DNA of 64,000 nt, taken from positions 58,531 through 122,530 of the forward strand of contig NZ_JAQIOZ010000014.1 in the NCBI RefSeq assembly GCF_028023675.1. The letters run 5' to 3'. The stretch's first letter is position 1, and every line of letters starts with the position of its first letter. The notes under the pieces are model-generated. The model ran no database searches. It was not told where the DNA came from and saw nothing but the letters and a program-made list of their open reading frames with translations. Source of the stretch: Primorskyibacter aestuariivivens. GTDB taxonomy: Bacteria; Pseudomonadota; Alphaproteobacteria; Rhodobacterales; Rhodobacteraceae. Below are positions 16,332-26,210 of the stretch, in pieces. The translations under genes and the position numbers were made by a program.

Positions 16332-16820
16332 ATGTCACGCAAATTCATTGCTACAATCCTGGCCGCATCTCTGGCCGTCACCAGCATCTCGGCAACCCCG
16401 GCGGCTGCCGGTGACGACAATCTCAAGAAATTTCTCCTGGGGGCGGGGACGCTCCTGATCATCGGATCGGCGCTGGAAAATGGCAAAGCCCAGGTCGTTA
16501 TCAAGGACAAGGACGACAAGTATGCCCACGGGTATGGGCATGGCTACGGGTACAAGAAATACAAGAAAAAGAAGCGCAAGATTTCCAAGGTTCTGCCGCG
16601 CTACTGCCTGCGCCGGATCGAGACCCGCCGTGGCGATGTGCGCATGTTCGGCAAGCGCTGCCTGCAACGGAACTACCGCCACGCCGACTGGCTGCCGCAA
16701 GACTGCAAGATCCGGGTCAAGACTTGGCGCCATGGGCATCGCGTGACCCGTGTGGGCTATAAGCCGCGCTGCCTGCGCCATTACGGCTACCGCGTCGAGG
16801 GTGGGCGCCGCCATTACTAA
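16332..16820 (+). CDS. Basic, His/Tyr/Lys-rich exported protein of unknown function
   Basis: The 162-residue product has a signal peptide (MSRKFIATILAASLAVTSISATPAAA). Next come a short hydrophobic FLLGAGTLLIIGSAL segment, a Gly/His/Tyr stretch (YAHGYGHGYGYKKYKKKKRK), and a C-terminal half with regularly spaced Cys and Arg (YCLRRIE, RCLQRNYR, DCKIRVK, RCLRHYGY). The strong positive charge suggests binding to nucleic acid, lipid or cell-wall polymer in the periplasm, but no function is known to me. AAGGAAAAG precedes the ATG. A terminator-like hairpin follows about 70 bp after the stop. Confidence 0.75.
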   Translation: MSRKFIATILAASLAVTSISATPAAAGDDNLKKFLLGAGTLLIIGSALENGKAQVVIKDKDDKYAHGYGHGYGYKKYKKKKRKISKVLPRYCLRRIETRRGDVRMFGKRCLQRNYRHADWLPQDCKIRVKTWRHGHRVTRVGYKPRCLRHYGYRVEGGRRHY

Positions 16821-16887
16821 GAGATCCCTGCTGGTATCAGGGTGAGCAGAGGTGCGGGCGTTCATGCCCCTGCCGTCCGCACCGAAA

Positions 16888-16920
16888 CGGGGCGTTCCGG
16901 ATGGAGCGCCCCGATTTCTG
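16888..16920 (+). terminator. Putative terminator after the basic exported protein
   Basis: CGGGGCG (16888-16894) pairs with CGCCCCG (16907-16913). The stem extends by four more pairs around a GGAT loop and is followed by ATTTCTG. It lies 43 bp upstream of the rnhB start codon and would separate the two transcripts. Confidence 0.6.
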
Positions 16921-16955
16921 TTGCGCCTGCCGGGTCGGCAGGGCAGGTCGGGAAC

Positions 16956-17576
16956 ATGACGCAACCGGATGATTCACTGGAACAGGCCGCCCGCGAGGCC
17001 GGGGCAACCCGCATCGCCGGGGTGGATGAGGTCGGTCGCGGTCCGCTGGCCGGGCCAGTCATGGCGGCGGCTGTCGTTCTCGATCCGTTGAACATCCCGG
17101 AGGGTATCAACGATTCCAAAAAGCTTTCGGAAAAGCGCCGCGACGCTTTGCTGGAACAGATCATGGCAACGGCGGATGTCGGCATTGGCGAGGCCAGCGT
17201 TGCAGAGATCGACGAACACAACATTCTGCGCGCCAGTCACATTGCGATGATCCGCGCCATCGAAAACCTGTCTGAGCCGCCGGATCACCTGTTGATCGAT
17301 GGGAACCTGATCCCGCGCGGGATCACTCTTTCCGCCGAGCCGGTGATCAAGGGGGATGGCCGTTCGGTGTCGATTGCAGCGGCCTCAATTGTGGCCAAAA
17401 TCAGGCGAGATTATGTCATGCGGGATTTGGCGCAACACTTCCCCGGCTATGGCTGGGAACGCAACGCCGGATATCCCACGAAAAGCCACAGAGAGGCGTT
17501 GATAAATCTTGGGGTGACCCCACACCATAGACGTTCCTTTAAACCCGTCCACAATATCTTGTATCAAGAGAAATAA
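16956..17576 (+). CDS. rnhB: Ribonuclease HII
   Basis: RNase HII nicks RNA-DNA hybrids and single ribonucleotides in DNA. The 206-residue protein carries the N-terminal GVDEVGRGPLAGPV signature with the Asp-Glu metal ligands. It also has INDSKKLSEKRR, LLIDGN (third Asp) and SIAAASIVAKIRRD (fourth acidic residue in the KIRRDYVM region), and ends with the GYPTKSHREAL block. The ATG at 16956 starts just before the first beta strand; a longer open frame upstream runs through the preceding terminator and is not used. Confidence 0.95.
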   Translation: MTQPDDSLEQAAREAGATRIAGVDEVGRGPLAGPVMAAAVVLDPLNIPEGINDSKKLSEKRRDALLEQIMATADVGIGEASVAEIDEHNILRASHIAMIRAIENLSEPPDHLLIDGNLIPRGITLSAEPVIKGDGRSVSIAAASIVAKIRRDYVMRDLAQHFPGYGWERNAGYPTKSHREALINLGVTPHHRRSFKPVHNILYQEK

Positions 17577-17586
17577 CTAAGGTATT

Positions 17587-17643
17587 GATTCAAAAAAGAA
17601 TTTGACCGCGAATCAGCTTTGACTCATCTTTGTCATTAACCAC
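17587..17643 (+). promoter_or_regulatory. ccrM leader with three GANTC sites and a CtrA-like half-site
   Basis: GATTC (17587-17591), GAATC (17610-17614) and GACTC (17621-17625) are all GANTC, the CcrM methylation target, within 39 bp. They are followed by CATTAACCAC (17634-17643), a TTAACC half-site of the CtrA type. Caulobacter ccrM is likewise activated by CtrA and has GANTC sites in its leader, so methylation feedback on this promoter is likely here too. Confidence 0.6.
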
Positions 17644-17667
17644 AGAGCGCAAAAGCGCCGGGGATAG

Positions 17668-18792
<1,125 letters not shown>

Positions 18793-18850
18793 GTTTCAAA
18801 GAAAAGCGACACACCGCCGGTGCCGCGCGCCCTCGCGCAGGCACCTACTG

Positions 18851-18879
18851 GCCCCGCCTTGTCTGGCGGGGCTTTTTTT
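18851..18879 (+). terminator. Rho-independent terminator of ccrM
   Basis: A perfect 8-bp stem, GCCCCGCC with GGCGGGGC, has a 6-nt loop and is followed directly by seven Ts. It lies about 60 bp after the ccrM stop codon. Confidence 0.9.
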
Positions 18880-18958
18880 GTTGCGCATCCTCCGGTTGAA
18901 GCCCGGCTTCAGTACGCTACATGCTGTCCTTCAACAAAGAACACATAGGGACGTTAAC

Positions 18959-19141
18959 ATGTTGGAAGTTTCTGGTATTGGCGGGCTCATCATCCTTGTC
19001 CTCGATGTATGGGCCCTTATCTCGATCCTTGGGTCAAGCGCGGAAACGGGGCGCAAGGTGATATGGGCACTGATCGTGATTATCCTGCCCCTTCTCGGCT
19101 TTATCCTGTGGTTCTTTATGGGGCCGCGCGCCGCGCGATAA
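18959..19141 (+). CDS. Small PLDc_N-like membrane protein
   Basis: The 60-residue protein consists of two hydrophobic helices: GGLIILVLDVWALISILGS and VIWALIVIILPLLGFILWFF. They are joined by SAETGRK, and the protein ends MGPRAAR. The pattern matches the short PLDc_N family (cardiolipin-synthase N-terminal-like membrane proteins, typically 55-70 residues). It sits in the inner membrane; the function is unknown. An AGGGAC site lies before the ATG. Confidence 0.75.
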   Translation: MLEVSGIGGLIILVLDVWALISILGSSAETGRKVIWALIVIILPLLGFILWFFMGPRAAR

Positions 19142-19333
19142 AAAGTGGCATGGCGCGTACCGAAGGGTCGTTGAACCGGGCCTGTCTTTTGCCGAATGCC
19201 ATCTGTCGGTTTTCGGAAATGCCCGCCGGACGCGCCGCCGGGCCTCGTTTTAATTGGTCCGCTTGTCCGGACCGTATCTGCATACGCGTTCCGACCCGCA
19301 TGACGCGTGTTGGCGCGATGCAGCGCCCGGGCG

Positions 19334-19576
19334 TTATTCGCCGGGTGCCTCGATCATTTCGGCTTCGATCGCTGCGGCGAGCTCGGTTTCGTCAACCAAA
19401 CCGTCCCCGCTGGTATCGATTTCTGCGAAATCCTCTTCGGTAAAGTCTTCATAGACTGCCGACATTTCCTCGAACGAAACCAAGCTGTCGCCATCGGTGT
19501 CCAAAAGGGCAACCGACGCGAAAACCGGTGCCGCGAACAGAGCGGCCACGATGGAACCAACTGCTACACGACGCAT
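19334..19576 (-). CDS. Small exported EF-hand calcium-binding protein
   Basis: The 80-residue product has a signal peptide (MRRVAVGSIVAALFAAPVFASV) and two consecutive EF-hand loops, DTDGDSLVSFEE and DTSGDGLVDETE. Both loops have acidic residues at positions 1, 3, 5 and 12. It probably binds Ca2+ in the periplasm. The start at 19576 has a GGAGAAG site; the frame is open further upstream but that part is not signal-like. There is no operon partner. Confidence 0.85.
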   Translation of the reverse strand: MRRVAVGSIVAALFAAPVFASVALLDTDGDSLVSFEEMSAVYEDFTEEDFAEIDTSGDGLVDETELAAAIEAEMIEAPGE

Positions 19577-19770
19577 GTGTCTTCTCCATTGAAAAATGAC
19601 GAAGGGACAGCCCCCTCGTCCAATTGCGAGATCGGATGCGACAGAGCCGCTTTCAAGAGAGCCAATGCCGCGTGATGAAAATATTTTGCTCCGGATCTGA
19701 GCTTCAGATTCCACCCGCGCAGCGCAATTTTGCAGTTCCGGCCCGTTTCAAACCGCGTTAGGGCTGGCGC

Positions 19771-20643
19771 ATGGATATGCGCGCAATACTCATGGGGCTG
19801 GCCTTTGCGGTCATGTGGTCTTCGGCCTTTACCTCGGCCCGTATCATCGTGGCCGAAGCGCCTCCCATGGGCGCGCTGGCGATCCGCTTTCTGATTTCCG
19901 GGCTGCTGGGCATCGTGATTGCCGCGATGTTGGGCCAGAAACTGCGCTTTACCCGAGGCCAATGGCGCGCCATCGTGATTTTCGGCATCTGCCAGAACGC
20001 GCTGTATCTTGGCCTCAATTTCGTCGCCATGCAGACGGTCGAGGCCTCGCTTGCCTCGATCATCGCCTCGACCATGCCGCTTCTGGTGGCGTTGACCGGT
20101 TGGCTGATCCTGCGTGAGAAACTGCAACCGCTGGCGATTGCCGGGCTGTTGGCCGGGATCGTTGGTGTCGCGCTGATCATGGGCGCGCGATTCTCGGGCG
20201 GGGTGGATGCCTTTGGCGTGGTGCTCTGCGTTTTGGGGGTGATGGCGCTGACCGTGGCGACCCTGTCGGTCCGGGGGGCGTCCTCGGGCGGCAACCTGCT
20301 GATGGTGGTGGGGTTGCAGATGCTGGTGGGGGCGGCGGTGCTGGCCGTGGCCTCGTTCCTGCTGGAATGGCCGTTCACGATCACGCTGTCCACGCCGCTT
20401 GTGCTGGCCTTTGCCTATACGACGCTGGTGCCGGGGCTTTTGGCGACAATCCTTTGGTTCAACCTTGTTGGCCGGATCGGCGCGGTCAAGGCCGCGACCT
20501 TCCACTTCCTCAACCCGTTTCTGGGCGTGGCGATTGCGGCCGTGGTTCTGGGGGAAAAGCTGGGGCCGCTGGACATCGTCGGCGTTGCCATCATCGCGGG
20601 CGGGATCCTCGCGGTGCAACTGTCCAAGCAGCGCGCCGCATAG
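19771..20643 (+). CDS. EamA-family (DMT superfamily) transporter
   Basis: The 290-residue inner-membrane protein has about ten hydrophobic helices formed by two EamA repeats. The first repeat includes FAVMWSSAFTSARIIVAEAPP and MPLLVALTGWLILREKL. The second ends in LNPFLGVAIAAVVLGEKLGPLDIVGVAIIAGGIL. It is a metabolite exporter or importer of unknown substrate. It converges with rlmN, and the 51-bp spacer is filled by a double palindrome. Confidence 0.88.
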   Translation: MDMRAILMGLAFAVMWSSAFTSARIIVAEAPPMGALAIRFLISGLLGIVIAAMLGQKLRFTRGQWRAIVIFGICQNALYLGLNFVAMQTVEASLASIIASTMPLLVALTGWLILREKLQPLAIAGLLAGIVGVALIMGARFSGGVDAFGVVLCVLGVMALTVATLSVRGASSGGNLLMVVGLQMLVGAAVLAVASFLLEWPFTITLSTPLVLAFAYTTLVPGLLATILWFNLVGRIGAVKAATFHFLNPFLGVAIAAVVLGEKLGPLDIVGVAIIAGGILAVQLSKQRAA

Positions 20644-20646
20644 CAC

Positions 20647-20692
20647 CCGATTTCATTCGATGAAATCGGAACGAAATCTTTTGAAGATTTCG
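20647..20692. repeat. Double palindrome (GAAATC family), copy 1; bidirectional terminator candidate
   Basis: Two adjacent hairpins lie here. The first (20647-20669) is built on CCGATTTCAT and its complement. The second (20672-20692) is CGAAATCTT and its complement with a TTG loop. A close copy occurs at 46635-46681 and a degenerate one near 52804-52826. Placed exactly between the stops of two convergent genes, it can end transcription from both sides. Confidence 0.7.
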
Positions 20693-20694
20693 GA

Positions 20695-21876
20695 TCAGCC
20701 CAGCCCTGCTTCAGCCTCGATATCCTTGCGGGATTTGCGTGCGCGCTCTGTCGCAGACTTCAACTGCCCGCAGGCCGCCATGATATCCTCGCCCCGCGGC
20801 GTGCGGATGGGCGAGGCGTAGCCCGCCTTGTGCACGATATCGGCAAAGCGTTCGATCCGCTCCCAATCGGACCGCTCATAGGGCGAGCCGGGCCATTCAT
20901 TGAACGGGATCAGGTTGATCTTGGCCGGGATACCCCGGATCAGCTTCACCAGACGGCGCGCGTCTTCGTCGCTGTCATTCACATCCTTGAGCATGACGTA
21001 TTCAAAGGTGATGCGCTCGGAATTGGACAGGCGCGGATAGTCGCGCAGCGCGCCCAAGAGCTCCTCGATATTCCAGCGCTTGTTGATCGGCACCAGCTTG
21101 TTGCGCACCTCGTCGGTGGTCGCGTGGAAGCTGACGGCCAGAAGGCAGCCGATTTCCTCGGCGGTCTTGGCGATCTCCGGCACCACGCCGCTCGTGGAGA
21201 GCGTGATGCGGCGGCGCGACAGGGAAATCCCTTCGCCATCCATGGCGATCTTCATCGCGTCGCGCACGTTGTCGAAATTGTAAAGCGGCTCGCCCATGCC
21301 CATCAGCACGATATTTGACAACAGGCGGGGGCCGTTTTCGCCCGTGCCTTGCCCCGGTTCCGGCCATTCGCCCAGATCGTCCCGCGCCAGCATGACCTGA
21401 CCGATGATCTCCCCGGCAGTCAGGTTGCGCACCAGCTTTTGCGTGCCGGTATGGCAGAAGGAACAGGTCAGCGTGCAACCCACCTGGGACGAGATGCACA
21501 GCGTGCCGCGATCGGTTTCGGGGATATACACCACCTCGACCTCATGCCCACCGGCGATGCGGACCAGGTATTTGCGCGTGCCATCGGCGCTGACATTCCT
21601 GGACACGATCTCGGGGATCTCGATGCTGAATTTTTCTTCCAGCATGGCACGATAGGGTTTTGCGAGATTGGTCATCGACGAAAAATCACGCACGCCCCAT
21701 TGATATATCCACTGCCAGATCTGGTTCACCCGCATCTTGGCCTGTTTCTCTGGCGTGCCCGCTTCGATCAGCACATCGCGCAACGCGTCGCGGGTCAGGC
21801 CGACAAGGTTCAGCTTGCCCGTTTCCGGCAATTTGCGGGGAATGGTCAGGACATCCTGGGTGATCGGCGCGCTCAT
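20695..21876 (-). CDS. rlmN: 23S rRNA (A2503-C2)/tRNA (A37-C2) methyltransferase RlmN
   Basis: This radical-SAM enzyme methylates C2 of adenine in 23S rRNA and some tRNAs. The 393 residues contain the radical-SAM cysteines in [46 protein letters not shown] and the C-terminal [15 protein letters not shown] with the methyl-accepting Cys also match the family. The start at 21876 follows a GGAGCCC site; the frame is open far upstream, but through the divergent transporter's promoter. Confidence 0.96.
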   Translation of the reverse strand: MSAPITQDVLTIPRKLPETGKLNLVGLTRDALRDVLIEAGTPEKQAKMRVNQIWQWIYQWGVRDFSSMTNLAKPYRAMLEEKFSIEIPEIVSRNVSADGTRKYLVRIAGGHEVEVVYIPETDRGTLCISSQVGCTLTCSFCHTGTQKLVRNLTAGEIIGQVMLARDDLGEWPEPGQGTGENGPRLLSNIVLMGMGEPLYNFDNVRDAMKIAMDGEGISLSRRRITLSTSGVVPEIAKTAEEIGCLLAVSFHATTDEVRNKLVPINKRWNIEELLGALRDYPRLSNSERITFEYVMLKDVNDSDEDARRLVKLIRGIPAKINLIPFNEWPGSPYERSDWERIERFADIVHKAGYASPIRTPRGEDIMAACGQLKSATERARKSRKDIEAEAGLG

Positions 21877-22014
21877 GTCGGGCTCCATCGGCGAAAGAAG
21901 TGTCTCACATATAGGATTCGGGCGCGGAATCAAAAGATTTCCGACGCGCGGCAAAAGCATGCGCCGCGCACTTTTGCGATTGCCCGGCGCGCTTGGGACG
22001 CAGATCATGGGGCC

Positions 22015-23631
22015 ATGACAGGTAATATTGTTCATGCACTTGGCGGCGTCGGCATTTTCCTGCTTGGGATGATCCTGCTGACCGACGGGTTGCGCGGTCT
22101 GGCGGGGTCGGTTCTGCGCAATGTGCTGGGCCGGTTTACCAAGACCCCGGCGGCGGGGGTGCTGACCGGTGCGGCCATGACGGCGGTCCTGCAATCTTCC
22201 AGCGCAACAACGGTGACTGCAGTGGGCTTTGTCAGTGCCGGGCTTATCGGGTTTGCCCAGGCAATTGGCATCATCCTGGGGGCCAATATCGGGACAACGG
22301 TGACCGGCTGGCTCGTTGCGATTCTGGGATTCAAGCTGGAACTGGGCGAAGCGGTTTTGCCCTTTGTCTTTCTGGCGGCGACGCTGCGCTTGTTCGGCGG
22401 TCCGCGGGTGGCGCTTGTCGGTGGGGCCATCGCGGGGTTCAGCTTGATATTCATCGGCATCGACGTGATGAGAGAGGCGATGGACGGGCTGGAAGGTGTT
22501 GTCACTCCCGCCAGCTTTCCGGGCGATGGTTTCTGGGGGCGCGTGCAACTGGTGTTGATCGGTGCGCTCGTCACGGTGGTGACCCAATCCTCAAGCGCCG
22601 GGGTGGCCTCGGCGCTGGCGGCGCTGGGGGCGGGGGCCATCAACCTGCCTCAGGCGGCGGCCATGGTGATCGGCATGAATGTGGGCACCACCTTTACCGC
22701 GATGCTGGCCACATTGGGCGGCTCCGTTGCCACGCGCAGGACGGGCTGGTGCCACGTGCTGTTCAATCTGTTGGTCGGGCTTTTGGCTTTTGCGCTTTTG
22801 GGGCCGTTTACGGAACTGGCGGCCCGCTGGAGGCAGATCGCGGATGAACAGGTTCTTGTGGTTGCCTTCCATACCGGTTTCAATGTGCTGGGCGTTGCAC
22901 TTGTCCTGCCATTCGTCGAACGGTTTGCCCGGCTGGTCACGGTACTCGTCCCGGAAAAGGGCCCGCGCCTGACGGGGCATCTGGACAGATCATTGCTGCG
23001 CGTGCCCGAGGCCGCGATGGATGCCGTCTCGGTCACGATCACTGACATATCCAGTGAGCTCTTCCGGTATCTCGCATCGCGGCTCAACCGCACGAAACCC
23101 GCCCGGGGGGCGGTACAACGGCTGGAACAGATCGCTCAGGCATTGCGCGAAGTACAGGAGTATATCGACGAAATCGAAAAGGACCCGCCCGGGGAGCGAG
23201 GCCGGGAGCGGCTGGCTTCAGCTGTGCATGCTCTGGACCATCTTAACCGGCTCTACTACCGGCTGCGCCAGGAAGAGCGCATTGCGGCCTTGTCTCATGA
23301 CCGGCGCCTGACACGGTTGGCGGGCGTCCTGCGGCGGGTTGTGCTGGATGTTTCGACACGTGACGATGCGGAGGCGCGGACCAACAGGCTGAACCGCCTG
23401 CGCCGGATGTTGCGTCGTCAACATCAGGTTTTTCGCAACGGTGTCATATCACGGGCGGTGAGGGTGCCTGCCACGCAGGCCGAGGTGCTTCACAGGCTGG
23501 ACGCCATGCGGTGGCTGCACCGCGCAGCGCACCACGTTTGGCGCATCGAGGTGCATCGCGCGCGCATGAGCTCGAACCTGCCGTCCGCGTCAGAACTGCA
23601 CGAGGCAGCGGTTGATGCGTTGGCGGATTGA
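22015..23631 (+). CDS. Na+/phosphate cotransporter (NptA/PhoU-domain type)
   Basis: The 538-residue inner-membrane protein has two PF02690-type repeats, each with the QSSSA motif ([17 protein letters not shown] and [17 protein letters not shown]). They cover about residues 10-310. A C-terminal cytosolic helical domain of about 200 residues resembles PhoU ([22 protein letters not shown] through [15 protein letters not shown]). It probably imports or exports phosphate with sodium. The start at 22015 is divergent from rlmN; ATG 22007 is in another frame. Confidence 0.9.
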   Translation: MTGNIVHALGGVGIFLLGMILLTDGLRGLAGSVLRNVLGRFTKTPAAGVLTGAAMTAVLQSSSATTVTAVGFVSAGLIGFAQAIGIILGANIGTTVTGWLVAILGFKLELGEAVLPFVFLAATLRLFGGPRVALVGGAIAGFSLIFIGIDVMREAMDGLEGVVTPASFPGDGFWGRVQLVLIGALVTVVTQSSSAGVASALAALGAGAINLPQAAAMVIGMNVGTTFTAMLATLGGSVATRRTGWCHVLFNLLVGLLAFALLGPFTELAARWRQIADEQVLVVAFHTGFNVLGVALVLPFVERFARLVTVLVPEKGPRLTGHLDRSLLRVPEAAMDAVSVTITDISSELFRYLASRLNRTKPARGAVQRLEQIAQALREVQEYIDEIEKDPPGERGRERLASAVHALDHLNRLYYRLRQEERIAALSHDRRLTRLAGVLRRVVLDVSTRDDAEARTNRLNRLRRMLRRQHQVFRNGVISRAVRVPATQAEVLHRLDAMRWLHRAAHHVWRIEVHRARMSSNLPSASELHEAAVDALAD

Positions 23632-23642
23632 GTCACTGCTAG

Positions 23643-23739
23643 AGCGTTTCCAGTTTAGCTTGAATCGCCAATACCCTGCCACGCCTTCGGCGCTCTCGGG
23701 ACATTGCGATGCCTTGTTTCAACGAAAACTGGAAACGCT
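23643..23739. repeat. MITE-like element with 14-bp terminal inverted repeats
   Basis: AGCGTTTCCAGTTT at 23643-23656 is matched perfectly by its complement at 23726-23739, enclosing 69 bp without coding capacity. The whole element fills the spacer between two convergent genes and can fold into one long stem. TA dinucleotides lie close to both ends, as for IS630-type MITEs, but a clean target duplication is not visible. It may alternatively be an RNA-level terminator. Confidence 0.5.
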
Positions 23740-23802
23740 TAATGAAAAAGGCGCGTGCCCTGGCCCGCGCCGTTGAAACTGGTGTTAAGCTAGATGCCGG
23801 TA

Positions 23803-24336
23803 TCAGCCGGAACAGCGTTTCTCGGCATCCTCGATTGCGGCCGTGAACCCCAGAAGCGAGAAGGTATCCTTGGTCTGGGTCCCGCGCGAAGACCGCGCCG
23901 TCAGCACAGCCGAGGCACCGCGCTTCATTGCCGTGATGATCTTGGCATCGTCCTGCGGGCTGGCGGGCCATGCCCATTCGCCTTCTGTGAAAAGCTCAAA
24001 CTCCGTGCCGTCGATATTCATGTTCACGGTCGATCCGCCGGCAAAGGGATAACCGCCGGTAAAGGTCACCTGACCATTGGTTACCCCGGCCCCCGGACGG
24101 TAGAAGACAAACAAAAGAATGTCGCCCCGGCGCACCGCCACAACCCGGCCATCGCGGGTGTTCACCGTCTCCTTGGGGCGCGTCACGCCCCAGCATTCCT
24201 TGGGATCGTTTTCGACGAAGACGCTCCAGTCGGTTTTCGCAGCCACGCGATTGGTGCTTTGTTCCTGTGCCACAACGGCGGTTGCAGCCACCATCGCGAT
24301 CGACGCGGCAAGGCTGCGTGCAAAACGAAAATTCAT
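23803..24336 (-). CDS. Invasion-associated locus B (IalB)-family exported protein
   Basis: The 177-residue product has a signal peptide (MNFRFARSLAASIAMVAATAVVAQ). The mature IalB-like domain includes WSVFVENDPKECWGVTRPKET, a beta-rich core with FTGGYPFAGGSTVNMNIDG, and a final Cys (EKRCSG) that may pair with the first. A GGAGG site precedes the ATG. IalB-like proteins are widespread in non-pathogenic alphaproteobacteria and their role outside Bartonella is not defined. Confidence 0.85.
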   Translation of the reverse strand: MNFRFARSLAASIAMVAATAVVAQEQSTNRVAAKTDWSVFVENDPKECWGVTRPKETVNTRDGRVVAVRRGDILLFVFYRPGAGVTNGQVTFTGGYPFAGGSTVNMNIDGTEFELFTEGEWAWPASPQDDAKIITAMKRGASAVLTARSSRGTQTKDTFSLLGFTAAIEDAEKRCSG

Positions 24337-24508
24337 ATGTCCAGCCTCCAAGCTGTCCTTAGCCTCAATACCTTTTGGCGCGCGGCCCCTTTTTTGCAGG
24401 TCGATCTTTCCTGCGCGCCCATTTCCTTCTCGACAAAAGCACACTAGCCTGAAAGTTGCGACGGGCGAAAGGTCTGTTGGCAGAAAATCGCCAATATTTG
24501 AACGGTGT

Positions 24509-25513
24509 ATGATGGCTCAGAATCCTCATGAAAACGCGGCACCGCTGGTCGAGCTATGGCGAGGACCGATCCTTGAAAGCCTGCATCACGGCCATGCGGT
24601 GATCTGCGATGAGCAAGGCGGGATCGTCGAGGCCTGGGGTGATCCGGACGCGGTGATTCTGCCACGCTCCTCGGTCAAGATGATTCAGGCGCTGCCGCTG
24701 CTCACCAGCGGGGCGGGCAAATCACTGTCGACCGAACAGCTTGCACTGGCCTGTGCCAGCCACAATGGCGCGGCCATCCATACCGATCGGGTACGGACCT
24801 GGCTTGCGGATCTTGGGCTGAGCGATGACGACCTGCGCTGTGGGCCGCAATTCCCCGACGACCGCGCGGCGCGGGAAGGTTTGATCAAGTCCGATGCCAG
24901 CCCCTGTCAGGTGCATAACAATTGCTCGGGCAAACATTGCGGGTTTCTGACATTGAACCGGCATCTGGGCGGCGGGCCGGACTATGTCGATCCGGACCAT
25001 CCGGTGCAAAAATCGGTGCTTGAAGCGTTTGAAACCGTGACCGGCGAATCCAGCCCGGGCTTTGGCATCGATGGCTGTTCAGCGCCCAATTTCGCGGCCT
25101 CCCTGCACGGGATTGCACGGGCCATGGCCTGGTTTGCCAGCGCCGCCGAGCGCAGCGATACTATGAGCCGCGCGGCGGCTCAGCTGGTCGAGGCAATGCA
25201 CACCCATCCCGAGCTGGTTGCCGGAGAAAAACGCGCCTGCACCGAGTTGATGCGCGCCATGGATGGCGTGGCCATCAAGACCGGGGCCGAGGCCGTGTTC
25301 ATTGGGATCCTGCCCGAACAAAAGCGCGGGATCGCGGTCAAGATCGCCGACGGCAGCACGCGCGCCAGCGAGGCCGTCATTGCGCAGTTGCTGGTCCGGC
25401 TTGGCGCGCTGGACCCCGATCACCCGTCGACGCGGCGGCGGGTCAATGCGTCGGTGCTGAACCGGCGCAAGGTTGAAGTCGGTCTGATCCGCTGCACGGA
25501 GGCGTTGCAATGA
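24509..25513 (+). CDS. L-asparaginase of the thermolabile/Rhizobium type (PF06089)
   Basis: The 334-residue protein belongs to the asparaginase II family unrelated to E. coli AnsA/AnsB. Visible motifs are LPRSSVKMIQALPLL (with the Ser-x-x-Lys pair), ALACASHNGA, NNCSGKHCGFL (Cys/Lys/His of the active centre), GIDGCSAPNFA and KTGAEAVFIGILPE. It hydrolyses L-asparagine to aspartate and ammonia. Two in-frame ATGs (24509 and 24512) are equally likely; neither has a strong ribosome site. The stop overlaps the next gene by 4 bp. Confidence 0.9.
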   Translation: MMAQNPHENAAPLVELWRGPILESLHHGHAVICDEQGGIVEAWGDPDAVILPRSSVKMIQALPLLTSGAGKSLSTEQLALACASHNGAAIHTDRVRTWLADLGLSDDDLRCGPQFPDDRAAREGLIKSDASPCQVHNNCSGKHCGFLTLNRHLGGGPDYVDPDHPVQKSVLEAFETVTGESSPGFGIDGCSAPNFAASLHGIARAMAWFASAAERSDTMSRAAAQLVEAMHTHPELVAGEKRACTELMRAMDGVAIKTGAEAVFIGILPEQKRGIAVKIADGSTRASEAVIAQLLVRLGALDPDHPSTRRRVNASVLNRRKVEVGLIRCTEALQ

Positions 25514-26130
25514 GCATCGAAGCGGTTGTTTTTGACATTGGCAATGTGTTGATTGAATGGAACCCGGAACGGTTCTTTGACAGCCGGATCGGTGAAGAGC
25601 GCCGCACGCGCCTGTTCGCAGAAGTGCCATTGGCCGATATGAATGACGGTGTCGACCGGGGCGATCATTTCTCGGAGGCGGTGACCCGCGTGGCGGCGCA
25701 AAACCCTGATTGGGCACCCGAAATCCAATTGTGGCATGACAACTGGATCGAGATGGCGAGCCCGGCCATCGACCATTCCGTGCGGCTCATGCGCGGGCTG
25801 CGCGCCCGGGGCGTTCCGGTTCTGGCGCTCAGCAATTTCGGCGTGCAGACCTTTGAGATCGCGAAACAGCATTACCCGTTCCTGACGGAGTTCGATCACC
25901 GCTACATCTCCGGGCATATCGGGTCCATCAAGCCCGAGGCGCAGATTTACGAGTTGCTTGAAACCACCTGTGGTGTGGCCCCGAATGCGCTCTTCTTCAC
26001 CGATGACCGCGCCGACAATATCGCCGTGGCACAGGCGCGGGGATGGCAGACGCATCTGTTTGAAGGGCCCGAAGGGCTGGCGCGGCGATTGGTCGACGAA
26101 GGGATGCTGAGCGCAGAGGACGCCGCGTGA
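25510..26130 (+). CDS. HAD-IA family phosphatase
   Basis: The 206-residue protein shows HAD motif I VVFDIGNVLIEWN, an alpha-helical cap, motif II LALSNFG, motif III lysine in GSIKPEAQIYELL and motif IV FFTDDRADNIAVA. The DIGNV variant and C-terminus place it with YihX-like alpha-D-glucose-1-phosphatases and epoxide-hydrolase-type HADs. The substrate is unknown. It is translationally coupled to the asparaginase gene by an ATGA overlap. Confidence 0.88.
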   Translation: MSIEAVVFDIGNVLIEWNPERFFDSRIGEERRTRLFAEVPLADMNDGVDRGDHFSEAVTRVAAQNPDWAPEIQLWHDNWIEMASPAIDHSVRLMRGLRARGVPVLALSNFGVQTFEIAKQHYPFLTEFDHRYISGHIGSIKPEAQIYELLETTCGVAPNALFFTDDRADNIAVAQARGWQTHLFEGPEGLARRLVDEGMLSAEDAA

Positions 26131-26210
26131 TGACTGTCGTGCTGGAGCAAAAGGCCGCGTGGTATGTAAACCCGCTACAAAACAGCACTGGCCCGCGTTA
26201 AAGGGAAATC

